From Anoplolepis gracilipes (lineage: Eukaryota; Arthropoda; Insecta; Hymenoptera; Formicidae): 64,000 nucleotides of DNA. Below the pieces are notes generated by a model. That model saw only the letters and a program-made list of their open reading frames with translations, was not told where the DNA came from and did not search any database. Shown in pieces: positions 23,101-37,009 of the stretch (position 1 is its first letter; every line of letters begins with the position of its first letter). The stretch covers positions 4,193,501-4,257,500 of the forward strand of contig NC_132983.1 of NCBI RefSeq assembly GCF_047496725.1, given 5' to 3'. The position numbers and the translations under genes are program-made.

Positions 23101-26045
23101 ATAATTATAATAGAAAAAAAGTTAAATTTGAATTTCTGTTTGAGATAAAAAGTATGAGTTTGTGTATGTGTCATTTTCTTCAAAATTAGAGACTATAAAG
23201 ACCGCTTTTTTGCTAGTTGTATATTAAAAACAAAAAAAACTAATATAGTTAATCTAGATTGTTATGTGATTAAGTAGATTCAGGCGCCAGTTTTGTATTC
23301 GTCGAATTTCGGACGATTCGATTTGTGGACCCAAAGTAATTTAGCTGTCTTTGATAGTTGATCACCTCGAGGTTCGACCGCGGAGCAAAAAATCTTACCG
23401 GCGACAGGAAATCCGAAGAAAAGGCAATTCATTAACTGCCCACTCCGAACACGGAGGATACCTCTCTAAGAAGTAACGAAGTCGAATCGGAAGTGCTCAA
23501 TAATCGTTCGGTATTGGAGATTTGCGCGGCAGATTTATCGATTTCGACAAGTCCAATTTTTATTGTTCGCCTTCTTTTTTTTTTCTCATATAGCAACATC
23601 TTTGTTTTTCGCTTTTTCAATTACCATACAATTTTCTTTAAATGTGACTGTAAACTTGTCTGATTTTTAATGCACACAAATAACATAAAAAATAGGCTTA
23701 ACAATTGTACTTAATGTATGAATATTTACAGGAAATTGACTGTTTAACAACAGATTTTTTAACTTTTTTTTTAATCTAGATATATTTTATATTGATATCA
23801 TATTTCTGTAAATTAACTGCAAATATAGTAATATTACATAATATTATTGGATAAAGAAACTTTCTAACAATATGTACTGGGAAAGAAAAGTTTAGCGAAT
23901 ATATTGAATTAATAATTTCTAGATAATGAATATCAAAAGTTATTAGAACGTGCAATTATTTTAAAAATTAATTAAAGTTTTAATTTTAAATATTCTGTCT
24001 ATAAATATATGAATTTTATATTTCATGCACTAATACTTTGACTATAAACATACACGATACGAATTATAATATTTAGAAAATCTAAGTTTTTTTTAACGCA
24101 ATGTTAATAGGAATTAGAGTCGATTAAAATTATGATTTAAAAATAAACTTATTAAAAAGAATATCGCGCATCTTTTAAGTTTTTAAATGATAAAATAATT
24201 TTAAAATTGTCAGGCTCATTGTATATGTATATGCGATTCTTTTACAACAACGGACATTGTAAACAAAGATAATTATTCTTTGTGATGTAAAATTTATTAA
24301 ATTGCAATTTATACATTTTATATTATGTTACCGTACTTTTTTACGGAAGGTATCACATATTAGTGAAAATCTGTGCACGGTAGTGTTGTAGCGAGAAATA
24401 GCCGATAGGGATCAGAGAAAGAGAATCGTAAACAAAGCCAGGAGGCGTAGGATGTGCAGTAGAAAGGTCTCACGAAACTAACTTCGTTAATTGTGCGGAT
24501 TGAACTTCGATCTTCTCGCCGCGATATCTTCGATTTCTGCAATAATCAACTGTCGTCCGTTATATAAATTGGCTTACCACAATTCGCACATGATAGTAGA
24601 TTTACCGATAAAAGCGATTTCTGAGAACGATTATTTGAAACATTGATTAATAAAAAGTTTTTAAAACGATCCATTCGAATTTACAATTACTTGTGTCTTG
24701 AAAATCAAGAATAATTTATATATAAATTATAGATTATATTTTAAATATATTTTAATGATTTTAAGAAAAATTTCGAAATTTCTAGCGCGTAGAATTCTTG
24801 TTTAATTTGCAAATATGGGACAAAAAAATTTACGCACAATCGGGGATCCAAATTAACGTAATAAATGCTTTGTAATTAGCATTCCATCGAGTAATGTATT
24901 CAGAGGTATTCGGGATGCTCTTCAGTAGGTACCAAGCCCTTCTCGGGATTACTCGTTTTTTCGATAGCTGCCATCGCGGAATTTAAATCAGTGGTATCTA
25001 ACGAACGACTCGTGAATTGCATCCAAATGTAAGAGCCTTCTTCTCAGCGATCGTCAACCTCTTCTGCTTCAGTTTGCTGCGTAAAAGCAGGCAGCTTAAT
25101 TAAATTTTTATTATTGTATTTTACACGTAATTTAATTTTTGCTCTCTCGTTTTCTTATATATTTTAATTGTTTCGTTTAAAAAAAAAAAAAAAGACTGAT
25201 GAAAATATTAAAATAACTTAAAATTCAAATTAGTATTTTTATTATTTTTATCGAGAGAAATAAATATTAGAATTTTATATTAATAAGCAGAAGAGGATTT
25301 CAAGAGATTCAAGTAAAAATAAACAAATTATACTTTGTTGTCGCGATTTTTTTTTTTTTCTTGAAATTAATTTCTAATTTTGATGAGAAGGGAAGCGCCG
25401 TGCACAAGGGGGATTTTTACGAACCTTGTCGTTTCGCCGTGTTCTGAATCTGTGTGTGGGAGAAATGAGAACAGCCCAATATCCGCTAATGACTTTTTAA
25501 GTGTGCTCCAGGTAGAGAGACGCACGGCCATGTTCAAAAGCTGCCCTAATCTGACTTTAATTTATCCTACCGTTATACTATCAAGAGTATCCAGTAGCCT
25601 TTCCCATTTTTTCTCTCACCTATCGCTCTCGTCTACTACGTCCTTTTTTCTTACGAAAGCGACGTAACTCGAATGTGATTGATCACGAGAATTGCGGAGG
25701 AGAAGATACCGGAAATCATCTTTTTTATTTCTCCACATCCGACCGTGATTATCCCGCAACTTTTCTTCTTTCGAGTTTTTATTTCATAAGCTTACGCAAA
25801 TCTGAGAAAGATGAAATAACGATAGAGATCTTCACGCATTTTTATCTTTTATTCTCTTATATACAATCTTTTTCGCCAATTTATTTTATTTTATCTTGTA
25901 TTTTCACACACAATCGAGATTTTTGTGTGTGACTTAACAATTCGGGGATCTTTTTTTCATTCAAAAACATTTTTTTCGCGCGTAAAATAATAACGCCAAA
26001 GTATAAAGCGGCGATCCGTCTATTCTTCCGACACACATCGGCGAG
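20170..26045. other. Non-coding DNA, GC-rich island at 22.3-22.8 kb
   Basis: I recognise no gene. An 11-G run lies at 20222-20232 and a 22-nt poly(T) tract at 20595-20616. A strongly CpG-rich patch at about 22290-22780 contains many CGCG words and ends in a (CT)n run at 22631-22654, a composition seen at insect promoters and enhancers. The rest is AT-rich with chance frames only. Confidence 0.5.
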
Positions 26046-29000
26046 AAAAAAAAAAAAAAAAAAAAAAAAACGCAACGGAAACGCATCGGACTTCCGACGT
26101 AGAATTTTGTAAGTGTCGGTCAGAAGGGAAAGAAAGTGACTTTGGCAGCGGAACAACTTTCGACATCCTGTGCCAAACAATCGGCCATATGCCGTGCCGA
26201 ATGCCGGCCGAATGCTGACACCCGAATTAGTGGTTTTCAGCCGCGACGTCAAACAATGCTCTGTCCAGCGTCGAAAGTGCAATTGCAACCAGCGCGGTGG
26301 TCGGACACGAAACTTTCCTACGCGTCAGGTTGTATTTTGTTCCCCGCGTGTTGCGCACGCACGTAACATTGTGAATGGGGAATGTCTATTAAATCTAATA
26401 ATTATGAGAATTCGCAAATATATATGATTCTCGGTTCAATAACGTTTGTTTCGATTCATGATACTTGTTTTGTAAAATTATAATATGCACAATTATTGAA
26501 TTTGCCTTTTCTTTCATATATTGCATGCCATTAACAAGTTTATTCTAATAATAAATTATTTTCTAATCTATTTTAATAATAAATGGAAATTTCAAACGGT
26601 TTTACTTAAAGTAAATACACGTTACTCTAATTTCGATATTTTTAATTGAAAGTAAAATTAAAATTTATATTTATTAATTGACTTTCTTAGTGTTAAATAT
26701 TTCTCTTGAAAAAAATCTCTGAAATATTTCCTTATCTAGCGAGAGTGAGCGAATTACGCTCGAAAAATGCGCGAGAGCGATGCGAAGCTTTTTACTGCCT
26801 GTCGTGAATTGATGCGGTGCAATTTAATGCCAAATGCGGCGGATAACGAGAAGCAGATAACACTAGTTGATGCATGAGCGGTTCGTTCTCCGGAAATCAT
26901 GTTCAGACCGGAATAATTTCTCAAGTAACTTTGCATCGATAACGTATAATGGATGATCATTGATTTCGTAATTTGCAAATAAGACAAAACAGCCGTTGAG
27001 TTTCCATCGTTAAATCGTTCACGTTTTTTCAATTACAAAATATATATAATACATTTTTTTATTTGATATCAATTATTCATAATAATAATAATAATAATAA
27101 TACATTTGAATATTTCTCGGACAAAAATTGATTGATGAAAGTAAGCAGGGTTTTCTGCCAAATCTTGCGTGTATTATTATTTCAACAAAATATCTAAAAA
27201 TGCGTACGAGACAAATCTCGATTATTAATATAATTACCCGTGAAAATTATTTGATGAAACTCTCGAATATAGTAGGTTCGCGACCGATTCGCGGTTATAT
27301 CGCGTCGCTCTAAATCAGGATGTCGATCGCCCCAAGTGCGATGCCCCGCGATAGAATGTCGCAGCACCTACACTCAATTAGTTCCGGCACCGACGGCTCG
27401 CATCATCCCAATAACGCGCTTGTGCTGGCATAATAATTCCGTTTGTCACGCTAAGTTACGCGCTCTATATAGCGCCGTGCGAGAGATCGCGCGCGCATCG
27501 GAGGCGCGCAACTACGCTGCCGCATAAGACTGCCGCATTATAGCCGAAGGGAGGCTCTCGTCGTCGCGACGCAACGCGTCTTTTTCTCCGCAATGGAGAT
27601 CTTGGGACATTGGGAACGGCCAGCAGAGTATAATGTCTCGCGCAACTCAAAATTCAGGCTGTAGCCAGCAGCTTTCACGCATACATATATATGTATAATT
27701 ATATAATTTTCTAATATTATAAATACATTTTTCTTTTCTCGCTTAAAAAGCTTTATTTATTTATTTTTCTTATAAAAATAAAAACATATAATTAATATGA
27801 GAATTATAATTAATTATTCTTGTTTTCGCGCTAAATTATTTTTTGACACTCTGAATTCATTGTTGCGTTACTGCAATATAATAATAATACGATACAATCA
27901 AATACAATATAAAAATATCGTGTCTAGATAATTTTTTTTTTATTTATGAATTTTTTATTTAAATAGATATTAACATGAGTCTTAAAATTAACGCATGACT
28001 AAGCTGTGAGAAATTAAAGCTGAACTTTAGTAAGGAGGAAGCAACTTTATTAAAAAAAATAATAAGTATTAACAGCAAAATACTTTAGGCATAGCGTATA
28101 AATGATAATTCGACTCGAGCAGATCGATCTAATTCTACCTCGCGAATTCTATATCCTGTTATGACTTAATCAGCGAGATCCTCTTCAGCGCGTCCAACGG
28201 GCCGCGCTACAGATAATAGCGGACGATCCGTGTCGTAATCGACGTATTATACATGATATTCGCGTTAACGGGAGCGTAAAGCATCTCATTCTCTCGTTAC
28301 ACGCGCGCCACATTAGACACGTTAGCACGTAGACGGAAAACGTACGTGAGGCGCGCGTAGCTATTATATCAAGCGTCGCCGGAAGAATCTCCCGAACCAG
28401 AGCATCGCGGGGCTCTTTTCTCTCTCCTTCTTTCTCTCTCTTTCCGCTCTTCCTAAAAGTTAATTATTATAATCGCTTCTCGGTTGTGTGTGTAATTAAT
28501 TCCGATGCAAGACGGTGATCTCCTGATACGCAACCTGTGAAATACCTACCGATATCGACTGTGCCAAACGCTATTTTTAAAGAATGCACCGCGATAGAAA
28601 TTAAAAATTGAAATATGAATTTGATTTTTTTAATATATAATTATTTCAAATGTGTGATAATGAGCTACATCATTTATTCACTGAAACATACGTAAGATTT
28701 AATACATATATATATTTATATGCAGTGAAAAGGTACTTTTGTGTATCATAGAAAATATCAGACACATTATTATGACGTAAGAGGGAATGGATTGAGTTTT
28801 CAAATCTACATTATGTCACCATTATCACACACGCTGTTACAATACACGTAACACTTTGCAACGAGTAATTTTGTCATTGATTGTGTAATAGCAAATTGAT
28901 GTTTGCAGCGTACCAGTTTCAGAGACCGAGAGTTTTTCTCATTGAAATATGCTTAAAAGTAAGTCTCTGTGGAATAAAATTTATTTCGCGTGAATATGTG

Positions 29001-31019
29001 GGCTGGAAACGGGATCTGCACCGCTAACGATACGTGGAATGCGTTTTCACGCTCCACGCATGGTTGACCTGCGAGAAATGATTTTGTAGAGCTAGGTAAA
29101 TAGCCATTTTCGCAATTTATTAAGACTGCTTATTACTCATTAACAGATCTATCCTTACGGAGTTAGCTACGTATCTTTTTATTCACAAAGAAATTCTTAA
29201 GATTTTACTTGTGTAAATACTGCTTTCCTCATGGAAAAACGACACGAGTTTTCAGAATATTATATTACTTTCTGGTCTTTTTGTAAAATTTTAAAATTAA
29301 TTTAATAAATCAACACAATAATAGGTGATTTAAAGATTTAAACATGCAAAAGTGTACAATGTTTTACTTTCAATATTTACATAAACAATTTTTATTTAAT
29401 TTTTTAATCACATTAGAAATATATTTTTCTAAGAAAGCAAAATTATATAAATAATCTGTATATACTCACATGTAACAATAAGCTTAATTTGATTTGCATA
29501 TAATTGATTTTTAATACAAGATTAACGTTAATTTTACTATCATAGATAGCGTATTGTGATATGAAAACGAGCATGGTTTTTTTTTTTTTTTTTTTTTTTT
29601 TTCAAACATTCACTTACCCTCGTGGCGTGATGAAGAATACTTACATTATAGCAGCTGTAATTTATCGTCGTTGCTCGTGTAATTTTTATTTTCCATCGGG
29701 GTTAAGCGTTTTACAATGTTCAATGTTTTTTCATGGGTTCAATGGGTATAATGAACGCTAGAAGAAAAATCTTTTCGAGCCGGATAAACGGATGCAGCGG
29801 TGAATTCATTGTATTGTTACCGTTTCCAGATCGCGCTGAAGATAAACGCTTATTAGATACTTCGTCTCGCGTTAAGATCTTCCAGTTACGGATCGTTAAA
29901 TAGCTTTCGTAAAACCCGCGATAATTGTGTTACGGTGACATTCATTCGCACGTGCGATGTTAATTTTTTAGACAAGAAATAAGCGCACGACTTGTCTGCA
30001 ATGATGCATGAATATCATAAAATAATTTTATACATTAATAATCAAATAATTTTCTATGCATTAGTATTTTAGATTGTCCAGAGGTAAACTTTCTTACCGA
30101 AAAGATAAAAGGAAAGAAATGTTTGACGGAGGAATTATTTAACATATTTATTTTTATCAGTGTTAATAACATAATAATAATTATAATAATAATAATAATT
30201 TTGTCTTTAATTTATTTATCTATTAAGAGGATATAATTAATATCAAAGTGTACGATAAAAAATGGAATCTAAAGTTGTGCACGTTAATATATGTGAACAC
30301 TATATTTATTATTAGACGAATATGTAATCAGGTATATTGTGTGAGACGACAGCCGGCTGCGCATGTTACTTCCGGTGAATGTGAAACGAAATTTTCACTT
30401 TTCCATTAGAATATAATTATCGTGGACGGTACCCCTGAAAAACACCTGAGCCATTATCTACAATAAAGCAAGTCATAATTTTTCGGCCACGTGACCGATA
30501 CCTGCGTATCGTCCCCTAGGATCTGATTCGATAAAATCGGTTCTTTGTCTCTCTCTCTCTCTCTCTTTCACGCGGAATATGAAAATATTCCAATGACGAA
30601 AAACGTAATTAATTACGTGAAAAAATTTCGGCATGCATAATTTATTTTTAGATTAATCAATAAATAAAACTTCTTGTGCATTAATTTGAGATTATGTTAC
30701 TAATATGATTAATTATGATTTATTTTTATTACGCTATCGATTTTCAAAATGTTATACATATAAAAATGAACAACTGTTAGCTTAAGTGTGATTTATTTTT
30801 CACTTACAATCTATGACTTTATGACTTTTATTAAAAACGATTAGTATTTACATTTATATTTCTGAAAGAGTATAATTACATGATTGCTTCTTTCAATGCC
30901 ACACCTATGTTAGTTACATGTACTCGTTTATTCATTAAATTGATTACTTCAACGATGAAGTACCTTGTTTTTCTCGTCTAAATCTGGCATTCAGCAGCAC
31001 TGACAGCTTGCCAACTAGT
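26046..31019. other. Non-coding DNA, GC-rich patches at 26.1, 27.3 and 28.2 kb
   Basis: The block starts with a 25-nt poly(A) tract (26046-26070) and contains a 26-nt poly(T) tract (29577-29602), a (TAA)n-like run near 27080-27101 and CpG-rich patches at about 26085-26350, 27290-27650 and 28170-28400. Frames in the patches overlap on both strands and match nothing known to me. A 16-nt palindrome ACGTAATTAATTACGT lies at 30603-30618. Confidence 0.5.
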
Positions 31020-31420
31020 CGCGGACGCGCGATTCCGTTTACAATCCATCTTTCGGTAGTGACAGAGACAACGTGCTCCATTTTATCTGCCATCGCCTCT
31101 CTCGCGTGAGAAGGGATCGGTCCAAGGTCGAGCACTCCCAGGTAGCTTTCCTTTTTCTCACCCTCTCTCTACGAAGGGTATATATCACCCCTCGTACGCG
31201 GGCGGCTATCAGGGTGACCATCCCTACCGCGGTGGGAGCTTCCATTGCTACCCCATGCTGTCTGCCACCCCGGAACTCGCGGCCGCTGGTGTATCTACCC
31301 TCGAAAATCCATAGTGGACCCACCCTCGGCGGCGCCTGCGCATCTTCGAGCTCCATTCCAACAACCAATCCCCCCGGTTCTTGCCATTGCCGCGGAATAG
31401 CGTCAGCGAACACCTAATCG
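31020..31420 (+). promoter_or_regulatory. CpG-rich island with TATA and initiator-like pair
   Basis: A compact GC-rich block stands out from AT-rich surroundings. On the plus strand TATATAT (31179-31185) is followed by CTATCAGGG, whose A at 31211 sits 32 nt after the first T of the TATA. That is canonical spacing for a TATA box and an arthropod initiator (TCAG core). The block lies 5.6 kb upstream of the spineless bHLH exon on the same strand, so it could drive an alternative 5' exon. Long frames exist on both strands (for example 31039-31413 minus, 124 codons) but overlap each other and look compositional. The promoter role is inference. Confidence 0.3.
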
Positions 31421-34400
31421 GTGTTCAGAGAAAGGATATCAATAAATATTACATCGTGAGTCTCTGATATATAAATACAATTGATAAATTATATACATGT
31501 ATAAAAGCATATAATTAGATAACACATAGTGAGAAAATGAAAATAAATCAATGAAGAATTAGAGAATAGAGAAATAACATGAGAGAAATACATAATGTAA
31601 TAATTTTTTTTATTTTAAAGTTGTTTAAATAATTTCTGATTTCACATTAAACTTTATTGCAAAAAGATTTTGAATCTCAATCGAATTTTTTAAATAAAAG
31701 GCCCAAGTTAGGAAAATATCGTTTGGTTCTTTCTCCACTTGTGCTGTCATTTTTTTCTTTCCCTATTGTTGGCGCGATTTTGTATATTCGGTGCTCTTAA
31801 AATATCGACCGATCATACTCCCGAGTCATCGGCCATTCTTTGTTCACTTATCTTCCTCTTTTCACGCGCGCGCTCCGAGGATGGCAGTGCACAAAACAAG
31901 CTTTAATGCGAGCACCGAGGCAACCTTGACTGGGATTTACTCGTCTGATGGATTCGAGGATGGCGTGCGGTGAGAGCTTCCGACCGTCTGAACGCGCCAC
32001 CTTGTAACTCATGTTATTTAATTCTAATCAGTCAGTCGCTTACGAAATTAGTCGGCGAGAGAGCGCAACCAATTTATATCTCCTAATCGAATGATCGGTT
32101 ATTAATTACGTCTTTCGGCAATTGCGCCGATAGTCGAGAATTTTTATCTAACATTAGCTTGCATGCACATGTGCACTTCTCAATATTTGGAGTAGGTCAA
32201 TAACTTGAAAAAAATTACAGTCATATTACAATGCGATATAAAATGCGCTATCTTTCATAAAATTCGCTCTTTTCCTTTGCTTGCAAAAAATAGTTTGTTC
32301 GAATTTAAGACTGGAGTATGTTTTTGTGGAAGCTTCGCGAATAATTTTCTTCGAAAAGTCAGTGAACCTGTCTCTCCAGGAAAACATTGAAAATTACCAT
32401 GTTGGTTCAAGATGAAAATTGCCGGAAGACCTTTCCTTAACGATTGCAGCAATATTGTCGACTATTGTATGGAGTTTGAAATACATATATATATATATAT
32501 GTATATACCTATGCATGTACTTGTATATTTTTCGAGTATGTCACGGTTCGCGGAGTCGATACGCATCTACGCGACTGGTCTAATGCTACGAATGATAATG
32601 TGTCATGCGTATAGATTATGTACGGGAGGGGCACAAGAACTTGACACGTTATCACCTGCCAACCTACTGGCAGACGTAAAATCATGCATTACTTTTAACT
32701 TGAAATCAAAATGATCGATAAACGCTCAAGAGAAAAATGACGTAATTTCTGTTTTTACTTATATTTAATATCGAGTTTATTGCTAAATATTGATCTCCCA
32801 ATAACTCTGAGTTTTGTTTTTTCATTTAATCGAAAAACATTCACTTACATTAAATATGTATTAAAATAAAATAATATTAAATTACTCAAAAAATTTTCCC
32901 CTCAAAATACGAATTTACAAAGTACGATATAAACGTTTAAGTTAAGTAACATCTGTTAAACGAATTTCTATCTGACAGCAAATAAATGTAGAAGACATTA
33001 CATGTATATTCTTAGGGAGACTCTGCGGTCGCATTTTGTTACTTCGTATTTATAATTTTTTTTATCTATCTGTCGTCAAGGTACTACAGTAGTTCTACGA
33101 ATAATGGCATAGCATCGAGCCTCGTTTATATTTCTGAGGTAGTTATATAATCGTGCAAGGTCTGTCTAAGTATAGTTACATTATACAGTTATATTTATAT
33201 TATGTACGATATTTAGTTTTTATAGACGCTTTTGGTGTGTATAAGTTATGTAGCTTTTGATATTGTTTGAAATAATAATTTCAATAATGCTAATGATGAA
33301 ATAAAACGCTCGGTTAAATACAAAATAACTATTATAAATTTGGACATATATATATATATATATATATATATGTATAAATAAATGGATAAAGACGTAATAT
33401 AACAATTTCTATTTTGTATTATTGCTAACATTTTAGGTAATAGAATTTGAAAACTAATTATAAGATATAGCAAAAGATTTATACTTTATTTAATAAAAGA
33501 GTTATAATATACAATATTTATGATGCATATTAAAATATTTCATCTCTCAAATGTTCTTTAACTGATTGTGAGTTTAATCCGTAAAGATCCTATCAAAATT
33601 ATCTGAAGATCAAGATACCGTTGTCCTCAGAAACCGCGATTCTTCGAAAAAAGTAAATGCGTTAAAGAAGCGATGCTTTTAATTAAAATGCTTAGGGGTT
33701 AGAAAGCGTGATTAATAGGATTGTCGATTGTATACCGCCCGGCGCAGCTGCGTCAAGAAGAACTCTATTAATTATTAGACGACACCGAATCCATTATTCA
33801 GGACGAGGAACGACCAAAGTCCTCGAGAAATAGTTCTATGTATATTCGGATATCATTAGTAAATCGTCCGACATTCGTTTCCCTTTCTCCTCTTCTCAGT
33901 AGCGTAAAACAAAGCTAATTATTAGAAGCAAAACACGTAGGTTGTGTGGGTTTGATATTAACCTCAACGTTCCCTTAAGCGAGTTCATTAAACCTCTATG
34001 TTTTTTTGAAAATGTGCATATATAAAGAATATTTCCTCTCCAAGATCGCTTGGGTGCCTTTCACGTTAGTATTAAAAAAACAAACAATAGAAGAAATAAT
34101 AAAACACCAATAGTTACAAAAAAATATTGAAAATTAAAAGTATTTTGATGAAGAAATAAATATATTAGAACCTCTTAATTCTCTTGTAATATTGCAGAAT
34201 TTACAAATATTAATAATATTTATTTGATAATTAATGTGCTATAATAAAACTGCATCCTTTTTTCAAGCTCTAATTAAAACGCTCAATAAATAGAATTCAG
34301 TCCTAATTAAGAATTCATCTTGATATAAAAATATGGGTGGAAATAAAAATAAAATATCAAGAATTTCCAACAGTGTTAGGCTATAAAATAATAATCTACT

Positions 34401-36625
34401 GAATAATCGCAGGCAATTTACTACCGTACACGCTGATGATATATCTCACATATCGTTATATTGTCAATTTGAATATCATTATTCTTTATTACTCAATATT
34501 CTTTTGCATTATAATATATTTTTTTATAACGAAATTTATACTGTTAATATATTGAAATTACACGTTGCAATGTTTTAGAATCTTATTTAAGATCTGAAAC
34601 GCTAATTAAAATAATAATTTTTCCTCATAATATTATTCCTTTTAGTTTTACATTTTTTTCATAACTGATGTTTACTTACATATCGATCATCCTGCGAGAA
34701 AAATGTCATAGTATAAGATACATCGCGACGCAAAAGACAAGAGAGGCGTTGTGTCGGCTCTCTAGCAGCGAGCGGCACGCACTCACAGTGACATCTCATT
34801 AACACTATTTTCTTAATAACTCGCGATAAGAACTGGTCCTGCCCGCGAACCATTCCGACGCTGTTTCATCCGACGCTTTCTTGCTCAGCCTTGGCAAGTC
34901 CTTCGGGGACAGAGCGCGAGAAAGGCCGCGCAAAGGCCGTTAAATATATGTATACATATACCGCGTAAGAATAATAATTATTCCTAAGTATAGGTCTGCG
35001 CGAGAATGGCTGCCGCGGTGTCTTTGACGGGCCCAAGAGTATTCCGCGTTCGTTCCGTGTCGCATGGGTACTGTTTCTGCCTCGCCAGCGCTTCAATTAA
35101 ACAAACAGTCCGTTGCTGGATGCGTATAAAATTTGATTTTGCATATTAATTCCATGAGCAGCCACTGGCGTCGAAAAATCTGCGGAAGTCGTTAACGATG
35201 CAACTTATAGTGCATCAAGCGCAGCGAGAATCACTGGACGACACTTCGGGTCGTGTGAGCAAAAAGGGGAGGAGATATTTGTGGCAAAAGATAAAAAAAA
35301 AAAAAAAAAATAGAAATGCTCGTTTTCAAGCAAGGAAACAAAATTAAAAAAAGAATTCTACGTTTTTTTACAATTTAGGAATTTCATAAGTATAAGTTTA
35401 TGATAAATATTTATAGTAGAAAAGATTTTTTTCAAAGAAATAAATATAAATATTTAGTAGCAGAAAAAAGACCTTTTCACTGTAATGGATTGACGTAACT
35501 TTTGATAATGCATTTAATTCCCACATGACTTCGGTCCTGTTATTTGCGATATTTTATTTTATATAATAAAGTCGTATATTCTCTGACTCTGGAACATTTT
35601 GTAGGGTCCGTACACTCTTTAAATTGCGATTTTAATTTCGTAAGCGTTCCATTGTAATGGGATTACACGTCATATTGTCTGTTACGATGCGTGTCAATGG
35701 CTTCCACACCCGTGGTGAGCATTTAATTAAGCGGACAGCGCGTTATTTAAAAACGAGGTTTTACATGTTAATTTTGCAAGTTGCCAATGGCGCGGCATTG
35801 CCTCCTCCATATTTGCTTTTAGAGTCATTGAAGAATCTGTTGAAGAAAATATTTCTATATATTCTATATATATTATATATACACCGAATAAAAAATTAAT
35901 ATTAATTTTAAGATTCAATGACGAGTCATTTCTCGAATACGACGACGGACATTTCCAACGCATTTATTTCCGCAAAAGTACTTACGCCAATGCTACCTAG
36001 TCGGACCACCATGTATAATAGCTATATAGTAATTGTCATTTACCACTGTCGTAACACACTACAAAATAACTCGCGCACTTTACGCCAGTCGGACGGTCCG
36101 CTCTCGTTGGCGTAAATACTTCAAGTTACGACCTTCGATGCGCATCCTGCGTCTAAGGACATCTCTGGACCGGCAGGGTGTCAATCAGACCAGCTGGTGC
36201 GCACTGGCAACTTTTAATTATCCAAGCTCTGCGGACGCGGGCCGCCTGTTGTTAACGATTCGAGAAGTGCACGCTGATTTCGGTAATGAAGAGTAAAATG
36301 TAAATCCCGCGTGCGCATAACGGTCGGCGTGCCGCGAATTGATTATCGAAGTTTATTCTCTCTAGAATCGCGTGAAACAAAAGCCCGTTGGTTATTGAAC
36401 CCTCATCGCCATGGATCAGTAAGATGGTTAATTGCTGCGCCGTTTCCTAACATATTTATTTCTAGTAGGCTTCACGACGCGATTTTATCCTACGATGTTA
36501 GACGGTATTTCTTACGAAACAAACTGTATATAGTGTCTCAGAAAATTAGAAATTAAATTTGTGTTTTGAAAGATTGTTCTTTTTTTTTCCCTTTCATAAA
36601 AATAATTCTTATAGGTTTTCAATTC

Positions 36626-36660
<35 letters not shown>

Positions 36661-36818
36661 GTCGAAAAAATTCTTTAAATAAAATTGATTTCCTTAAAAT
36701 ACCTTTCGTTTTTAACATATAAAATATGTCAAAAATAATTTATTTTTAAAACGAATTATTTTTATGTATTAAAATTAACGTTTAAATTTATATATGTGTA
36801 ATATTTATTTTGTTGTAG
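31421..36818. other. Probable intron upstream of the bHLH exon
   Basis: AT-rich sequence with a CpG-rich patch at about 34720-35100 and a 29-nt poly(T) tract at 36632-36660, about 160 nt before the exon. I looked here for the arginine-rich N-terminal exon that should precede the bHLH exon and did not find it. The last part serves as the 3' splice region: a possible branch site TTAAC at 36775-36779, a T-rich tract and the acceptor TTGTAG ending at 36818. Confidence 0.6.
36632..36660. repeat. Poly(T)29
   Basis: An uninterrupted 29-nt T run about 160 nt before the spineless exon acceptor. It is too distant to be the polypyrimidine tract of that splice site. Confidence 0.97.
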
Positions 36819-37009
36819 CTTAAAACCACCACAGAAAGACGGAGTGACAAAGTCAAATCCCAGCAAGCGACATCGAGAGCGATTAAACGCCGAGCTGGAT
36901 ACGCTAGCATCATTACTTCCTTTCGAACAAAATATCCTTAGCAAGCTGGATCGGCTCAGCATTCTGAGACTTAGCGTAAGCTATCTCCGCACCAAGAGCT
37001 ACTTTCAAG
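36819..37009 (+). CDS. ss: Spineless / AhR homologue, bHLH-domain exon (partial gene)
   Basis: One internal coding exon of the insect aryl hydrocarbon receptor homologue, a bHLH-PAS transcription factor that pairs with Tango/ARNT in the nucleus; in Drosophila it specifies antennal, distal leg and photoreceptor fates. The 191-bp exon starts after acceptor TTGTAG (36818) with the last base of a split codon, encodes 63 whole codons and ends with the first base of the next codon before donor GTAAGG (37010). The residues show LKPPQKDGVTKSNPSKRH, then basic region and helix one (RERLNAELDTLASLLP), a loop with FEQNILSKLD, and helix two (RLSILRLSVSYLRTKSYFQ). DNA-contacting residues lie in SKRHRER. 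This fits spineless better than other bHLH-PAS families, with KPP..KDGVTKSNPSKRHRERLN as the signature. No frameshift or stop interrupts it. The N-terminal exon and the PAS exons were not found in the window. Confidence 0.95.

Noticed and set aside
23370..23385. GAGGTTCGACCGCGG as a tRNA B box
   Set aside because: It lacks the terminal CC of the B-box consensus and no acceptor, anticodon or D arm can be folded around it.
31039..31413. 124-codon minus-strand frame in the 31-kb GC-rich island
   Set aside because: An equally long plus frame overlaps it, no domain is recognisable, and low stop density is expected from the base composition.
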